From the NCBI GenBank assembly GCA_001797615.1, contig MGPV01000066.1, positions 1 through 45,805 on the forward strand: 45,805 bases of DNA, in the 5' to 3' direction. Of this stretch, positions 22,500 through 33,290 are shown in pieces; the stretch's first letter is position 1, and each line of letters opens with the position of its first letter. The stretch is from Deltaproteobacteria bacterium GWC2_65_14. Lineage in GTDB: Bacteria; Desulfobacterota; Deferrimicrobia; Deferrimicrobiales; Deferrimicrobiaceae. Under the pieces are notes generated by a model. It was not told the origin of the DNA and ran no database searches. It worked only from the letters and a program-made list of their open reading frames with translations. The position numbers and the translations under genes were made by a program.

Positions 22500-24362
22500 C
22501 TAGGGGAGAAACGCCGTGGTGAGGGCGGGGATGTACGTGATGGCGAGCACGCCCAGGAGCAGGATCAGGAGGAAGGGGAGAACCGACCGGTAGATATCCC
22601 CCAGGGAGCGGTCGAACCGGTAGGCGGAGAGGAACAGGTTCATCCCCGCCGGGGGCATCAGGAACCCGAGCTCGAGATTTGCGAGAAAGATGATCCCGAG
22701 GTGAACCGGGTGGACATCGAATGCCGCTGCCATGGGAGCGATGATCGGAACGACGACGACGATCGCCGAGAAAATGTGCATGAAGCAGCCGACGGCGAGC
22801 AGAAACAGGTTCAGGATGAGGAGAAAGACGAAACGGGAGTGAATCGTCTGGCGGACCCACTGGAAGATCGTCTGCGGCACCCCCGCGTCGATCAGGTACG
22901 CCGTGAGTCCGGTCGCCACGGCGAAAAGGATGAGGAATCCCCCCACGAGCCGCGCGGACTCGGTCCCAGCCTCGGGGAACTGCCTGCGCAGGCCGACGTC
23001 TCGGTGGACGAAACCCCCGACAAAGAAGGCGTACAGGACCGTCATCGCGGCCGCTTCCACGGTCGTGGCGAACCCGCCGAAGATCCCGAGAAGAACGATC
23101 ACCGGAAGAAGGATGTCCCATTTCGCATCCCAGGCCGCCGCGCCGAGCTCCGTCAGCGAAAAAGCGGTTCGCCTCGCGCCGGAGAGGATCCCCGTGCGCA
23201 CCCCCCACCCCGCCATGAGCAGGACGAGCAGGACCCCGGGGAGAACCCCCCCGAGGAACATCTTGTCCACGGGGATCCCCGCGACCACCGCGTACAGGAT
23301 CACCGGCAGGCACGGCGGGAACAGGAGCCCGAGCGACCCCGAGGCCGTGAGGAGCCCGAACGAGAACCTCTCGGGGTATCGCTCCGCGAGAAGGGCCGGC
23401 AGCAGGATTCCTCCCAGCGCCACGATCGTCACGCCCGATGCGCCCGTGAAGGTCGTGAAGAACGTGCAGACGAGCACCGTGACCACGGCGATCGCGCCGG
23501 GCATCCATCCCACCATCGCCCGAAAGAGCCGGACGAGCCGTCCCGACGTGTTCCCCGCCGTGAGGAGATACCCCGCGAAGGTGAACAGCGGGATCGTGGG
23601 CAGGGTCGGGGAGGTCACCATCCGGTAGATCTCCGCCGGGATGGAGGCGATGGGAACCTGGGAATACCGGAAGAGGAGGACCGCCAATCCTCCCAGGACC
23701 GCGAACAGGGGAGCGCCGAGAACCACGGCCGCGGCGAGGATCACGAGGGACGCCGCGAAGGGGGCGCTCAGGAACAACAGGTCCGACGAAACGACGAGGG
23801 CGCCTGCCACCGCGAGAACCGCCGCCGCCGCACGCCCCCCCCACGTATCGGAGGAAAGCCTCACCAGCCGCCATGCCACCAGGGCGAATCCCAGGGGGAT
23901 CGCGGCCTCCCCAAGCCACACGGGAAGGTAGGGAAGGAGGTACCTGCCGTCGGCCCATTCGATCCGGACGAGGGTGATCCCCGCGTAGCAGAGAAGCAGG
24001 GAAACGGAGGCGGACACGGACGCGGTGAAGATCAAGGCGGGCTTCCGGAAGGACTGCGGGAGCAATCCCGTGAGCGCCCCGATGGACAGGTGACCGCCGT
24101 CCCGGGCCGTGATCGCTCCCCCCAGGAACCCGATCCAGAGCGTCCCGTGCTGGACGAGGGTCGTCGAACCGGGGATCCCGGTCCTCCATAGCCACCTGCC
24201 GACGATCTCCAGGATCGGCAACAGAGCCATCGCGCAGAGCATCGCGACGGACAGGGCGTTTTCCGCCCGGTGCAGAAACGAAAACCCGCCCGCCTTCGCC
24301 GGGGGGCGTCCCGCGGCGTTTCCTGCCGGGGGCACCGCGCCGTCCCTCTTCTCCGGGATCAC
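22500..24362 (-). CDS. TRAP transporter fused permease DctQM
   Basis: 620 residues from the GTG at 24362, which overlaps the stop of dctP (GTGA). The N-terminal ~170 residues form the four-helix small subunit DctQ (for example VEIVGR-like EIVGRWLWRTGIPGS and QHGTLWIGFLGGAITARDGG). The remainder is the large DctM subunit with some twelve helices, including IPLFTFAGYLLTAGNTSGRL, TGASGVTIVALGGILLPAL, FPPCLPVILYAVVAGIPVDK and LANLELGFLMPPAGMNLFL. Fusion of Q and M is common in one TRAP branch. The protein is a sodium-driven importer of an organic acid or related solute brought by DctP. The substrate is not predictable. Confidence 0.92.
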   Translation of the reverse strand: MIPEKRDGAVPPAGNAAGRPPAKAGGFSFLHRAENALSVAMLCAMALLPILEIVGRWLWRTGIPGSTTLVQHGTLWIGFLGGAITARDGGHLSIGALTGLLPQSFRKPALIFTASVSASVSLLLCYAGITLVRIEWADGRYLLPYLPVWLGEAAIPLGFALVAWRLVRLSSDTWGGRAAAAVLAVAGALVVSSDLLFLSAPFAASLVILAAAVVLGAPLFAVLGGLAVLLFRYSQVPIASIPAEIYRMVTSPTLPTIPLFTFAGYLLTAGNTSGRLVRLFRAMVGWMPGAIAVVTVLVCTFFTTFTGASGVTIVALGGILLPALLAERYPERFSFGLLTASGSLGLLFPPCLPVILYAVVAGIPVDKMFLGGVLPGVLLVLLMAGWGVRTGILSGARRTAFSLTELGAAAWDAKWDILLPVIVLLGIFGGFATTVEAAAMTVLYAFFVGGFVHRDVGLRRQFPEAGTESARLVGGFLILFAVATGLTAYLIDAGVPQTIFQWVRQTIHSRFVFLLILNLFLLAVGCFMHIFSAIVVVVPIIAPMAAAFDVHPVHLGIIFLANLELGFLMPPAGMNLFLSAYRFDRSLGDIYRSVLPFLLILLLGVLAITYIPALTTAFLP

Positions 24363-25399
24363 CGGGCCATCGCCCTTCCCGCGGCCGGGGAACGCCGGAA
24401 CTCGTCCCGGTACCTTCGCACCTCGTCGAAGACGTCGGCCGGGATGATCCTCCCCCGGATTCGCGGGTGGGTGTCCTCGACGATTTTCCTCCACTCCGCC
24501 TCGGTGGCAGGGGAAATGTGTTCAACCTTCAAACCGTTTTTCGCCATCACCTTCAACGCTTCCTCGTTCAGGTTGCGGATCTCGCGCCGAAGCCTCTGGC
24601 TGGCGTTCCGGGACACTTCCAGAATCCTTTGCCTCAGATCCTCGGGGATCCTCTCCCATGCCCTCTTGTCGATGATCGTGGCGCCGGTGAGCGGCGCCCA
24701 CTTGAGGTCCGCCATATGCGGGGCGAGTGCGAACCACTGGAAGGCCAGGGCGGCAAGGGGCGTCGCGTTGAAGGCGTCGATCAGCCCCGTCTGCAGGCCG
24801 GGGAGGATGTCCACGACCGAAATCGGGACGGGACGGAACCCCGCCTCCTTGTAAAGTTGCGTGAGGGAGTCGTCCCCGGCGCCGACGTACAGCTTCATCG
24901 CCTTCATCTCCGCCGGATGCGTGAAGGCCTCCCTGGCGAAGAAGTGGACCCACCCCGCGTCACCCCAGTTCAGCACGATATACCCTTTCTCCTCCAGGCG
25001 CGCTTCGAGCATCGGGGCGATCCGGTCGCGGACGTAGTCGAACTCCTCGTCGGAGGCGTACATCATCGGCACGTGGAGGCCGTAGAAGGAACGGTCGAGA
25101 AAGGCCAGGCCCATGCCGGTGATCGCCGCCGCGTGGAGCTGCCCCACCCGCATTTTCCGGAGCATCGTATCCTCGTCCCCCACCACTCCTCCGGGGTAGA
25201 TGCGCAGGGTGACCTTCCCGCCGGAGACCTTCTCCCATTCTTCCCCCATCTCCTGCAGGACACGGTGCCACGACGACCCTTCCGGGGCGAGGGTCGCCAT
25301 CTTGACAACGACGGGCCCGGCGTGCGCAGGGACGCTGAAGGGGGACAGGAAAAGAAGGGCCGCACCGCAAGCCGCCGCCCTATTCCAGAAAGAACTCAT
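24359..25399 (-). CDS. dctP: TRAP transporter periplasmic binding protein DctP
   Basis: 346 residues with a Sec signal ending AHA near residue 27. The mature start VVVKMATLAPEGSSWHRVLQ is the classic opening of TAtT-associated DctP proteins. Later motifs are IYPGGVVGDEDTMLRKMRVGQ, FLDRSFYGLHVPMMYASDEE, VPISVVDILPGLQTGLIDAF and NASQRLRREIRNLNEEALK. It captures the substrate in the periplasm and delivers it to the DctQM permease. Its start overlaps the end of the TatT gene by 20 bp and its stop overlaps the dctQM start, so the three components are translationally coupled. The variant found with TatT lipoproteins (TPAT systems) may use dimeric or trimeric assemblies. Confidence 0.93.
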   Translation of the reverse strand: MSSFWNRAAACGAALLFLSPFSVPAHAGPVVVKMATLAPEGSSWHRVLQEMGEEWEKVSGGKVTLRIYPGGVVGDEDTMLRKMRVGQLHAAAITGMGLAFLDRSFYGLHVPMMYASDEEFDYVRDRIAPMLEARLEEKGYIVLNWGDAGWVHFFAREAFTHPAEMKAMKLYVGAGDDSLTQLYKEAGFRPVPISVVDILPGLQTGLIDAFNATPLAALAFQWFALAPHMADLKWAPLTGATIIDKRAWERIPEDLRQRILEVSRNASQRLRREIRNLNEEALKVMAKNGLKVEHISPATEAEWRKIVEDTHPRIRGRIIPADVFDEVRRYRDEFRRSPAAGRAMAR

Positions 25400-26285
25400 C
25401 CACCCTCCCTGTCAGCCATCTCGCCTTGCGTTGCGCGAGAAGATTGGCAAGACGGAACTCCGGGGCCTCCCCCCGGGCGTCGAAGCGGAGCGCCCGGTCG
25501 AGCAGACCGAGGAACTCCGCCCGGTTCTGCGTTCGGACCGACACGGTCTCCGCGAAGGTGACCATCGGGGAGATCCTCCGCCCCGCGGCAAGCTCCATCG
25601 CCCGTTCGTAGTGACGCTTCGCCCGCTCCACCGACCCTCCCATCGCTTCGGGACGCCCCCCCTCGAAGGCGATGTAGTACTCGTGGATCGCCCCCGCGTC
25701 GTACCCCTCCTCGAGCTCCAGCGCCCTGCGCACCAGCGCCTCGCTCCGGGGAAGGTCCGCCAGCAGCATCGGGTCGTTCGGGGAAGATGCTACCGCGAGG
25801 CTCCACGATGCGCCGGTCCAGAACAGGAAGGGGACATCCTCCTTCCGCGCCATGGAGACGGCTGCCGCGGGGTCGGCCGCGAACCGCTCCCGGAATCCCG
25901 GCCGCGCCGCCGCAAGCCCCCGGAGCCCGTACTCCTTCGACCTCAGGAAGAGGCGGCGAGCCCGCTCCTTCCCCGCCTCGGCCGCCCCGCGGTCCTTCTC
26001 CTCCACCGCCTCCTGCCACACGAAGGCGGAGGCGTACTGGGCGAACCCCTTGCAAAGCGACAGCAGCAACCCCCGGTGATCGGGATTCCCTGAAAGGAGA
26101 ACTTCCTCCGCCTTGAGCGCGAAGGGGACCGCGTCCCGGATCAGCTCCGGATCGTCGTCGGTGCCGAAGATCTCTCCCCCGGCGGACACCGAGTCGGCCA
26201 CCCGGTGCGCGAGGTAGGCCCTGGGGGAGCAGCCGGCCAGAAGCGCCGCCGCGAGCAGCGGAAGGATCGCACCCGCAACGCGCAT
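25380..26285 (-). CDS. TatT-type TPR lipoprotein of a TRAP transporter
   Basis: 301 residues from the ATG at 26285. The signal ends in the lipobox LLAGC (C19), so the protein should be lipid-anchored. The mature part is helical with TPR-like repeats: YLAHRVADSVSAGGEIFGTD near the start, then YASAFVWQEAVEEKD, FLFWTGASWSLAVASS, HEYYIAFEGGRPEAMGG and KRHYERAMELAAGRR. These are features of the TAtT component that accompanies DctP in tetratricopeptide-associated TRAP transporters, where it forms a trimer with a pore near the binding protein. One base separates it from the histidine kinase stop (TGA-C-ATG), and it overlaps dctP, so the four genes form one operon. Confidence 0.88.
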   Translation of the reverse strand: MRVAGAILPLLAAALLAGCSPRAYLAHRVADSVSAGGEIFGTDDDPELIRDAVPFALKAEEVLLSGNPDHRGLLLSLCKGFAQYASAFVWQEAVEEKDRGAAEAGKERARRLFLRSKEYGLRGLAAARPGFRERFAADPAAAVSMARKEDVPFLFWTGASWSLAVASSPNDPMLLADLPRSEALVRRALELEEGYDAGAIHEYYIAFEGGRPEAMGGSVERAKRHYERAMELAAGRRISPMVTFAETVSVRTQNRAEFLGLLDRALRFDARGEAPEFRLANLLAQRKARWLTGRVDEFFLE

Positions 26286-26286
26286 G

Positions 26287-28425
26287 TCAACTCTCCCCGG
26301 AGGTCCCGCGGGACCCGGATCCCAGCGCCTCGCCCACCTTCCGGCCGAGCTCCCCCCTCCGGAACGGCTTCTGGAGAAAGGCGGAAAACCCCCGGGAGGC
26401 GAACTCGCGGCCCGCCCCCTGCACGTCGTATCCGCTGGCGAGAATCGCACGCGCGCCGGGGGAGATCCGCCGGATCTCGGCGAAGGCCTCGGCCCCTGTC
26501 ATCCGGGGCATCATCATGTCGAGCAGGATCAGGTCCACCTCCCCCGCCCGCTCCCGGAAGATCTCCACCGCCTCCTGCCCGTCCCTCGCCGTCACCACGG
26601 TGTAGCCGAACGATTCGAGCATGGCGCGCACCACGTCCCGGACATCCTCCTCGTCGTCGGCCAGCAGGATCGTCCCCTCTCCGCAGAGGGGGGGCGGCTC
26701 CCGCGGCTCCTCGGCGGCGGGCGTCCCCTCCGCGCCGAGGAACCCGATCGAAAAGACGGTCCCCTTCCCGGGCTCCGTGTACACCCGGATCGCGCCGCCG
26801 TGGTTTTCCACGATCCCACGGACCGCCGCCAGCCCCATGCCGCGCCCGATGAACTTCGTGGAGAAGAACGGCTCGAAGATCCGCTTCAGCGTGGCCTCCT
26901 CCATCCCGGCGCCGCTGTCGGCCACATCGAGGAACGTCCACGGGCCCGGGAATTCCCCGCCGGAGAAGAGCCTCCTCTCGATCCCGTCCCCCGAGGGTCC
27001 CGTCGCGTCCCGGGGGCCCTCCGGAACGGTATCCTCCTGCCGGGTCCGGATCGTGAGGGTCCCGCCGCACGGCATCGCCTCCGCTGCGTTCAGGCAGAGG
27101 CTCACGATCACCTGCTTCAGCTGGAAGAGGTCCACCCGGACGGGGGGGACCCCCTCGTCCAGCTCCAGGCGGATCTCCACGGAGGACGGAAGGGCCGCCC
27201 GCAGCGCGGGGAAGTCCTCCGTGACCAGGCGGGGAAGGGAGAGGAGCTCCGGGGTGCGGACCCCCTGCCGGGCATAGGCGAGCAGCTGCCGGGTCAGTTC
27301 CACGGCGCGGTTTCCCAGCCGCTCGATCGTGGAGAGGTACTGGAGCGCCTCCTCGTTCCCCGAGAGGAGCAGGGAGAGCATCTCCGCCGTTCCGTTGATC
27401 CCCACGAGCAGGTTGTTGAACTCGTGGGCGACCCCGCCCGCCAGCAGGGCGATCGTCTCCTGCTGCTGCCCCTCGAAGATCCGGCTTTCCATCTGCTTGC
27501 GCTCGGTGATGTCGCGGGTGATCCGGAGGATCCGGCGGACCTCCCCGCCGCCGACCGTCACCGGGGAGGAGACGGTTTCCACCTCCCGGAAACTTCCGTC
27601 CTTGCACCGGAGACGGTGCTGGACCGTAACCGACAAGCCCTCCCCCGCCGCGAGCCGCCGGTTCCCCTCGCGCAGCTTCGGGAGGTCGTCGGGATGATGG
27701 AAGGCATCGGCCGCCACGCCGGTCATCTCCTCCGGCCGGTACCCGAGCATCCTCCGGGAGGCCGGGCTGGCGTAGAGATAGCTTCCCTCAAGATCATGCA
27801 GGGAAATGAAGTCGAGCGCGTTGTCTGCGAGAAACCGGTAGCGCGCCTCGGAGGCCAGCAGCCTCTCCTCCATCGTTTTCCGCTCGAGGGCCGCGGCCAG
27901 GATCGGGGCCGCCTCCTCGGCCAGCCGGCGCTCCCCGTCTTCCCAGGAGCGGGGCGATCCGATCGCATGAAAGGCGAGCAGTCCGTTCAGCGCCGTGCCG
28001 ATCCGCAGGGGGACGACCAGCAGGGAACGGACGGAGGCCGGCTCGAAGAGTGCCCGGACCGGATCGTCCGGGGAAAGGGCGGAAAGATCGGGAACGGCCA
28101 GCGGCCCCTCGTCGCGGAGCCGGGAGAGAATCTCCTCCCTGAGGCAGAGCTCCCGGTAGACATCCCGCAGCCCGGCGGTTTCCCCGCCTCCGGGGAACCG
28201 TCGGACCTCCACGGGGGCGCCGCCGGCCGGAATGGCGACGAGGCAGCAGCACTCCGTTCCGAAGAGCGCCGCGACTTCCCGGCAGATCTCGTCCAGGAGC
28301 TCCGGAAGGCCCAGCCCGAGCGCGCAGATTCGGGCGACCCCCGGAATGACGCTTTCCGGGAGCTCGACCGGTTTTTCCGCGGCGCCCCCCGTTCCGCGCC
28401 TGTGGAACCGAACCGTTTCCCCCAC
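26287..28425 (-). CDS. Hybrid histidine kinase: GAF, PAS, HisKA, HATPase, receiver
   Basis: 712 residues from the GTG at 28425, chosen because GGAGG lies six bases upstream and the promoter at 28463-28490 leaves a 31-base leader. Domains in order: a GAF-type sensor (roughly 20-185, ending VRSLLVVPLRIGTALNGLLA), a PAS domain (ARYRFLADNALDFISLHDLE to ITRDITERKQ), HisKA with the phospho-His in LAGGVAHEFNNLL, the HATPase with LCLNAAEAMP, DSGAGM and GMGLAAVRGIVENHGG, and a C-terminal receiver from residue 584 with phospho-acceptor D636 (LILLDMMMPRMTG). No membrane segment is present, so it senses a cytoplasmic signal. It heads the TRAP operon, and no cognate DNA-binding regulator lies nearby. Confidence 0.92.
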   Translation of the reverse strand: MGETVRFHRRGTGGAAEKPVELPESVIPGVARICALGLGLPELLDEICREVAALFGTECCCLVAIPAGGAPVEVRRFPGGGETAGLRDVYRELCLREEILSRLRDEGPLAVPDLSALSPDDPVRALFEPASVRSLLVVPLRIGTALNGLLAFHAIGSPRSWEDGERRLAEEAAPILAAALERKTMEERLLASEARYRFLADNALDFISLHDLEGSYLYASPASRRMLGYRPEEMTGVAADAFHHPDDLPKLREGNRRLAAGEGLSVTVQHRLRCKDGSFREVETVSSPVTVGGGEVRRILRITRDITERKQMESRIFEGQQQETIALLAGGVAHEFNNLLVGINGTAEMLSLLLSGNEEALQYLSTIERLGNRAVELTRQLLAYARQGVRTPELLSLPRLVTEDFPALRAALPSSVEIRLELDEGVPPVRVDLFQLKQVIVSLCLNAAEAMPCGGTLTIRTRQEDTVPEGPRDATGPSGDGIERRLFSGGEFPGPWTFLDVADSGAGMEEATLKRIFEPFFSTKFIGRGMGLAAVRGIVENHGGAIRVYTEPGKGTVFSIGFLGAEGTPAAEEPREPPPLCGEGTILLADDEEDVRDVVRAMLESFGYTVVTARDGQEAVEIFRERAGEVDLILLDMMMPRMTGAEAFAEIRRISPGARAILASGYDVQGAGREFASRGFSAFLQKPFRRGELGRKVGEALGSGSRGTSGES

Positions 28426-28462
28426 CCCATTGCCTCCGGAACGAAATTCCCCCGATTTTTCT

Positions 28463-28490
28463 ATTATGTGGGACCCGCCGGGGTTGTCAA
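28463..28490 (-). promoter_or_regulatory. Strong sigma-70 promoter for the kinase-TRAP operon
   Basis: Minus strand: a perfect TTGACA (28490-28485), a 16-bp spacer and CATAAT (28468-28463, five of six). A small dyad GGTTG/CAACC overlaps the -35 box and could be an operator. The promoter lies in the 78-bp gap after rpiB, so the kinase and TRAP genes can be expressed independently of the pentose phosphate operon. Confidence 0.7.
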
Positions 28491-28503
28491 CCAACCGGGG
28501 CCT

Positions 28504-28980
28504 TCACTCCTTCCAGTGGTCCGTTTCGAAGCGCCGGATCTTGTCGATCCGGCGGCTGTGGCGACCCCCGTCGAAGGGGGCCGCAAGCCACGCCTCGACG
28601 ATCCGGAAGGCTTCCTCGGCGGCGGTCCCGACCGCCGGGAGGACCAGGACGTTCGCGTCGTTGTGCCGCCGGGACAGCTCGGCCTCCTGCACGCTGGAGA
28701 CGAGGGCCGCGCGCACGCCGAGCACCTTGTTCGCCGCGATCGCCATCCCGATTCCCGACTTGCAGAGCAGCACGGCCCGGTCGGCCTCCCCCCGGCGCAG
28801 CTCCATGGCGGCGGCGAACCCGTAGTCCGGGTAATCGACCGGGTCGGCGGTGCCGGTTCCCAGGTCCCGCACCGGATATCCCGCCCGGGACAGGAACCCG
28901 GCCAGCGCCTCTTTCAGCTCCACCCCCCCGTGATCGGCGGCCAGCACGATCCGGAACCGATTCCGGGATATTCCCGTCAT
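28504..28980 (-). CDS. rpiB: Ribose-5-phosphate isomerase B
   Basis: 158 residues, starting with the ATG at 28980 that overlaps the glucokinase stop as ATGA. RpiB/LacAB signatures are IVLAADHGGVELKEAL near the N-terminus, DYPDYG, LLCKSGIGMAIAANKVLGVRAAL with the active-site Cys, SRRHNDANVLVLPAV, and the C-terminal FDGGRHSRRIDKI. The enzyme interconverts ribose-5-phosphate and ribulose-5-phosphate in the cytoplasm. The loop after the Cys reads KSGIGM instead of the more usual GTGIGM; this is within family variation. It closes the pentose phosphate operon. Length is typical. Confidence 0.95.
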   Translation of the reverse strand: MTGISRNRFRIVLAADHGGVELKEALAGFLSRAGYPVRDLGTGTADPVDYPDYGFAAAMELRRGEADRAVLLCKSGIGMAIAANKVLGVRAALVSSVQEAELSRRHNDANVLVLPAVGTAAEEAFRIVEAWLAAPFDGGRHSRRIDKIRRFETDHWKE

Positions 28981-29960
28981 TCCCTTCCCCCTTTTTCCAG
29001 CGCATATCGGGCCGCGCCCATCAGGGCCGCCTTGTCGTCCAGGATCACCCGGACGGGGAGGCCGGAGAGAACCCCCCTGAACCGGCCCTTCGACACGAAC
29101 GCCTCCTGGAACTCCCCCGCCGCAAGCGCCGGGAGGATCGCGGGGGCGATCCCGCCCCCGAGATAGACCCCCCCGGTCGCCAGCACCTGCAGGGCGAGGT
29201 TCCCGGCGGCCGCCCCGTAGAGGGAGGCGAAGATCCGCAGCGCCTCCCGGCAGGTCTTCGATCCTCCGGAGAGCCCCTCCTCCGAAACGATCCGCGAGGG
29301 ATCCTCCCGCGCCATCCTCTCCTCGATCCCCGGAGATTCCGCCATCCCCTCCGACTCCCGGAGGAACCGGTAGACCGCATGCAGCCCCGGACCGGATACC
29401 GCCCTCTCCACGCTCACCCGGCCATGCTCCGCCGCGAGGAAGGCGTGCAGCCGCGCCTCCCGCGGGTTCCGGGGGGCGAAATCGGCATGCCCGCCCTCGG
29501 AGGCGACCGGGAGATGCCCCGTCCCGTCCCACACCAGGAACGACGCCCCCAGCCCGGTCCCCGCGGCGAGAACCGCGACCGTCCCTTCCGGGTCCCCCTC
29601 CCCCTCCTGCAGCACCGCGAGGCTCTTCGCGGGAAGAGCCGGAACGGAGAAGGCGGTCGCCTGGAGGTCGTTGACGAGAAACCCCCGTTTCGCCCCGCAG
29701 GCGCGTCGGATCGACTCCCGGTCCACCTCCCACGGCAGGTTCGTCACCCGGCTGCGTCCACCGGCCACCGGGCCCGCCACCCCGATGCAGACCGTATCCA
29801 CGGCGGCACCTCCGGCGAGGAACTCGCCGAGGATCTCCTCCAACCCCCCGTACTCCCGGCTCGGGAAGGAGCGCAGCCCCAGCCGGGAGAGCCGGGCTCC
29901 TTCGGCCCGGAAGAGGGCAAGGTTGGTCTTCGTGCCGCCGACGTCGCCCGCCAGGATCAT
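28977..29960 (-). CDS. glk: Glucokinase
   Basis: 327 residues from the ATG at 29960, overlapping the pgl stop as ATGA. The phosphate-binding loop is LAGDVGGTKTNLALF at the N-terminus. Further Glk family segments are VCIGVAGPV, LPWEVDRESIR, VNDLQATAFSVPAL, VLAAGTGLGASFL with the ATP-site glycines, SEGGHADFAPRNPREARL with the conserved Glu and His, and a GGVYLGGGIAPAILPAL segment near the C-terminus. It makes glucose-6-phosphate, the substrate of the zwf product encoded two genes upstream, so the operon can start from free glucose or from recycled internal glucose. No PTS genes are present in the window. Confidence 0.94.
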   Translation of the reverse strand: MILAGDVGGTKTNLALFRAEGARLSRLGLRSFPSREYGGLEEILGEFLAGGAAVDTVCIGVAGPVAGGRSRVTNLPWEVDRESIRRACGAKRGFLVNDLQATAFSVPALPAKSLAVLQEGEGDPEGTVAVLAAGTGLGASFLVWDGTGHLPVASEGGHADFAPRNPREARLHAFLAAEHGRVSVERAVSGPGLHAVYRFLRESEGMAESPGIEERMAREDPSRIVSEEGLSGGSKTCREALRIFASLYGAAAGNLALQVLATGGVYLGGGIAPAILPALAAGEFQEAFVSKGRFRGVLSGLPVRVILDDKAALMGAARYALEKGGRE

Positions 29961-30774
29961 CCGGCCCCTCCCTCTCCACCCGGATACGCGGCCTCCGCCG
30001 GGGGGATCCGGGAGGCAGCGTCGGCATCGGCCAGGAAAGTGACCTTCCCCCTCTTCGGGGCAACCAGCGCCGCCGGGTGCCCGCCCCCGCCTTTTCCGAG
30101 CAGCAGCTCCCTCAGGACGCCCGCCTTCCCGGCCCCGCTGACCAGGAAGATCACCCGGAAGGCGGCGTTGAGGACCGGCAGCGTCAGGGTGACCCGGGAG
30201 GTCCGGGGAGACCCCCCTACCGCGTGGGTCACCCAGGCATTCTCCTCCTCCAGGGCCGGCGAACCGGGGAACAGCGACGCCGTATGCCCGTCCTCCCCCA
30301 GGCCGAGAAAGACCGCGTCGAAGCGGGGGACCCCCCCCGGTGGGTCCGGGAAAAAGCGCCTCAGATGATCCTCGTACCGTTTCGCCCCCTCGACCGGATC
30401 CGGCTGGGAGGTGTCCACCGGGTGGAAGTTCCTCTCCGGGACCGGCCCCTTGTCGACGAGGCACGCACGGAGCATCCGCTGGTTGCTGCGCGGGTCGTCC
30501 GGGGGAACCCAGCGCTCGTCGACCTGGAAAAAATGGACGAAGCCCCAGGGGAACCGCTCCCGGTAAGGCGGCCCGGCAAGCGCCTGCAGGAAGGACCGGG
30601 GGGTCTTCCCGCCGGAGAGCGCCACGGTGACGGGGCGGGGAGATCCGCCACCCCCTCCCGGCGGGGCCGCCCGCTCGCGGACGATCCCCCAGAGCCGCCC
30701 CGCGGCGGCCCGCGCAAGCTCCTCCGGGGAGACGCAGACGAACAGCCGTCCCGCCCCGGCCCCTGCCGCCCCCG

Positions 30775-30778
<4 letters not shown>
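29957..30778 (-). CDS. pgl: 6-phosphogluconolactonase
   Basis: 273 residues from the GTG at 30778, which overlaps the zwf stop as GTGA; the open frame continues upstream but has no other supported start. DevB/Pgl-type motifs are VTVALSGGKTPRSFLQAL, FFQVDERWVPPDDPRSNQRM, VFLGLGEDGHTASLFPGSP with the catalytic His, and VTLTLPVLNAAFRVIFLVSG. The enzyme hydrolyses 6-phosphogluconolactone to 6-phosphogluconate in the oxidative pentose phosphate pathway. The N-terminal 40 residues are Gly/Ala/Pro-rich. Overlaps at both ends show tight coupling with zwf and glk. Confidence 0.94.
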
Positions 30779-32328
<1,550 letters not shown>

Positions 32329-32332
32329 CGCG

Positions 32333-33250
32333 TTACCCCTTCTTCCTTTCGGGGGTGGCGGTCTTCACCGCATGCCCACCGAACTCGTTCCGCAGGGCGG
32401 CCAGCATCCGCATCGCGAAGGAGTTCTCCTGCCGGGAGAAAAAGCGCATGTAGAGGGAGAGGGCGATGGAGGGGAGGGGAACCCCCGCCTCGATCGACCG
32501 CTCGACGGTCCAGCGCCCTTCGCCGGAATCCTCCACGTAGGGGGAGAGCGAGGAGAGCTTCGGGTCCTTTTCCAGCGCCCTTTCCGCCAGTTCCAGCAGC
32601 CAGGAGCGAACCACGCTCCCCCGGTTCCAGAGGGAGGCGACGGCGCGCAGGTCGAGCGGATAGGGGGCGGAGGAGAGCAGGTCGAACCCCTCGGCGTAGG
32701 ACTGCATCATCCCGTACTCGATCCCGTTGTGGACCATCTTGACGAAGTGGCCCGCCCCGTGCGGCCCCATGTAGGCGTGGCCGTCCGGGGGGGCCAGGGT
32801 GGTGAGGATGGGGGAGATCGTCCGGTAGGCCTCCGCGTCCCCCCCCAGCATGAGGCAGTATCCTTCCGCGAGTCCCCAGATCCCGCCGCTGGTCCCGGCG
32901 TCCAGGAAACGGATCCCCTTCGCCCCGAGCCGTTCCGCGCGGGGCGGGGCATCCTTGTAGAGGGAGTTCCCCCCGTCGATGACGATATCCCCGGAGGAGA
33001 GGCTTCCGGCGAGCAGCGCCACATTCTCGTCCACCGGCGCGCCGGCGGGGACCATGAGCCAGACCACTCTCGGGGGGGACAGCTTCGCGGCGGCGTCGGG
33101 GATCGAGGCCGCGGGAATCGCCCCTTCCCGGGCGGCGGCGTCGACCGCGGCCGGGGAACGGTCCAGGGCGACCACCTCGTGCCCGCCGCGCATCAGGCGG
33201 CGGGTCATGTTCAGGCCCATCTTCCCCAGTCCCACCATCGCCAGTCGCAT
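32333..33250 (-). CDS. gnd: 6-phosphogluconate dehydrogenase, decarboxylating, short type
   Basis: 305 residues. MRLAMVGLGKMGLNMTRRL is the N-terminal NAD(P) site, VIDGGNSLYKDAPPRAERL the conserved substrate region, FLDAGTSGGIWGLAEGYCLM the 6PGDH signature, and GHFVKMVHNGIEYGMMQSYA holds the catalytic Lys and Asn. At about 300 residues it belongs to the short GndA/YqeC-like type, which in characterised cases prefers NAD over NADP; cofactor use here is inference. It converts 6-phosphogluconate to ribulose-5-phosphate and CO2. The gene is 40 bp after tal and four bases before zwf. The C-terminus (VKTATPERKKG) lacks the long tail of the 470-residue type. Confidence 0.95.
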   Translation of the reverse strand: MRLAMVGLGKMGLNMTRRLMRGGHEVVALDRSPAAVDAAAREGAIPAASIPDAAAKLSPPRVVWLMVPAGAPVDENVALLAGSLSSGDIVIDGGNSLYKDAPPRAERLGAKGIRFLDAGTSGGIWGLAEGYCLMLGGDAEAYRTISPILTTLAPPDGHAYMGPHGAGHFVKMVHNGIEYGMMQSYAEGFDLLSSAPYPLDLRAVASLWNRGSVVRSWLLELAERALEKDPKLSSLSPYVEDSGEGRWTVERSIEAGVPLPSIALSLYMRFFSRQENSFAMRMLAALRNEFGGHAVKTATPERKKG

Positions 33251-33290
33251 GAGGCGCCTCCCCCGTATCGTCCGCCGGGACCTTCCGGCT

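Noticed and set aside
21691-24525. 944-codon minus-strand frame crossing the BipA, SLOG and DctQM genes
   Set aside because: Another frame of the same strand; it crosses three real genes, is low complexity and Arg/Gly/Pro-rich, and has no domain.
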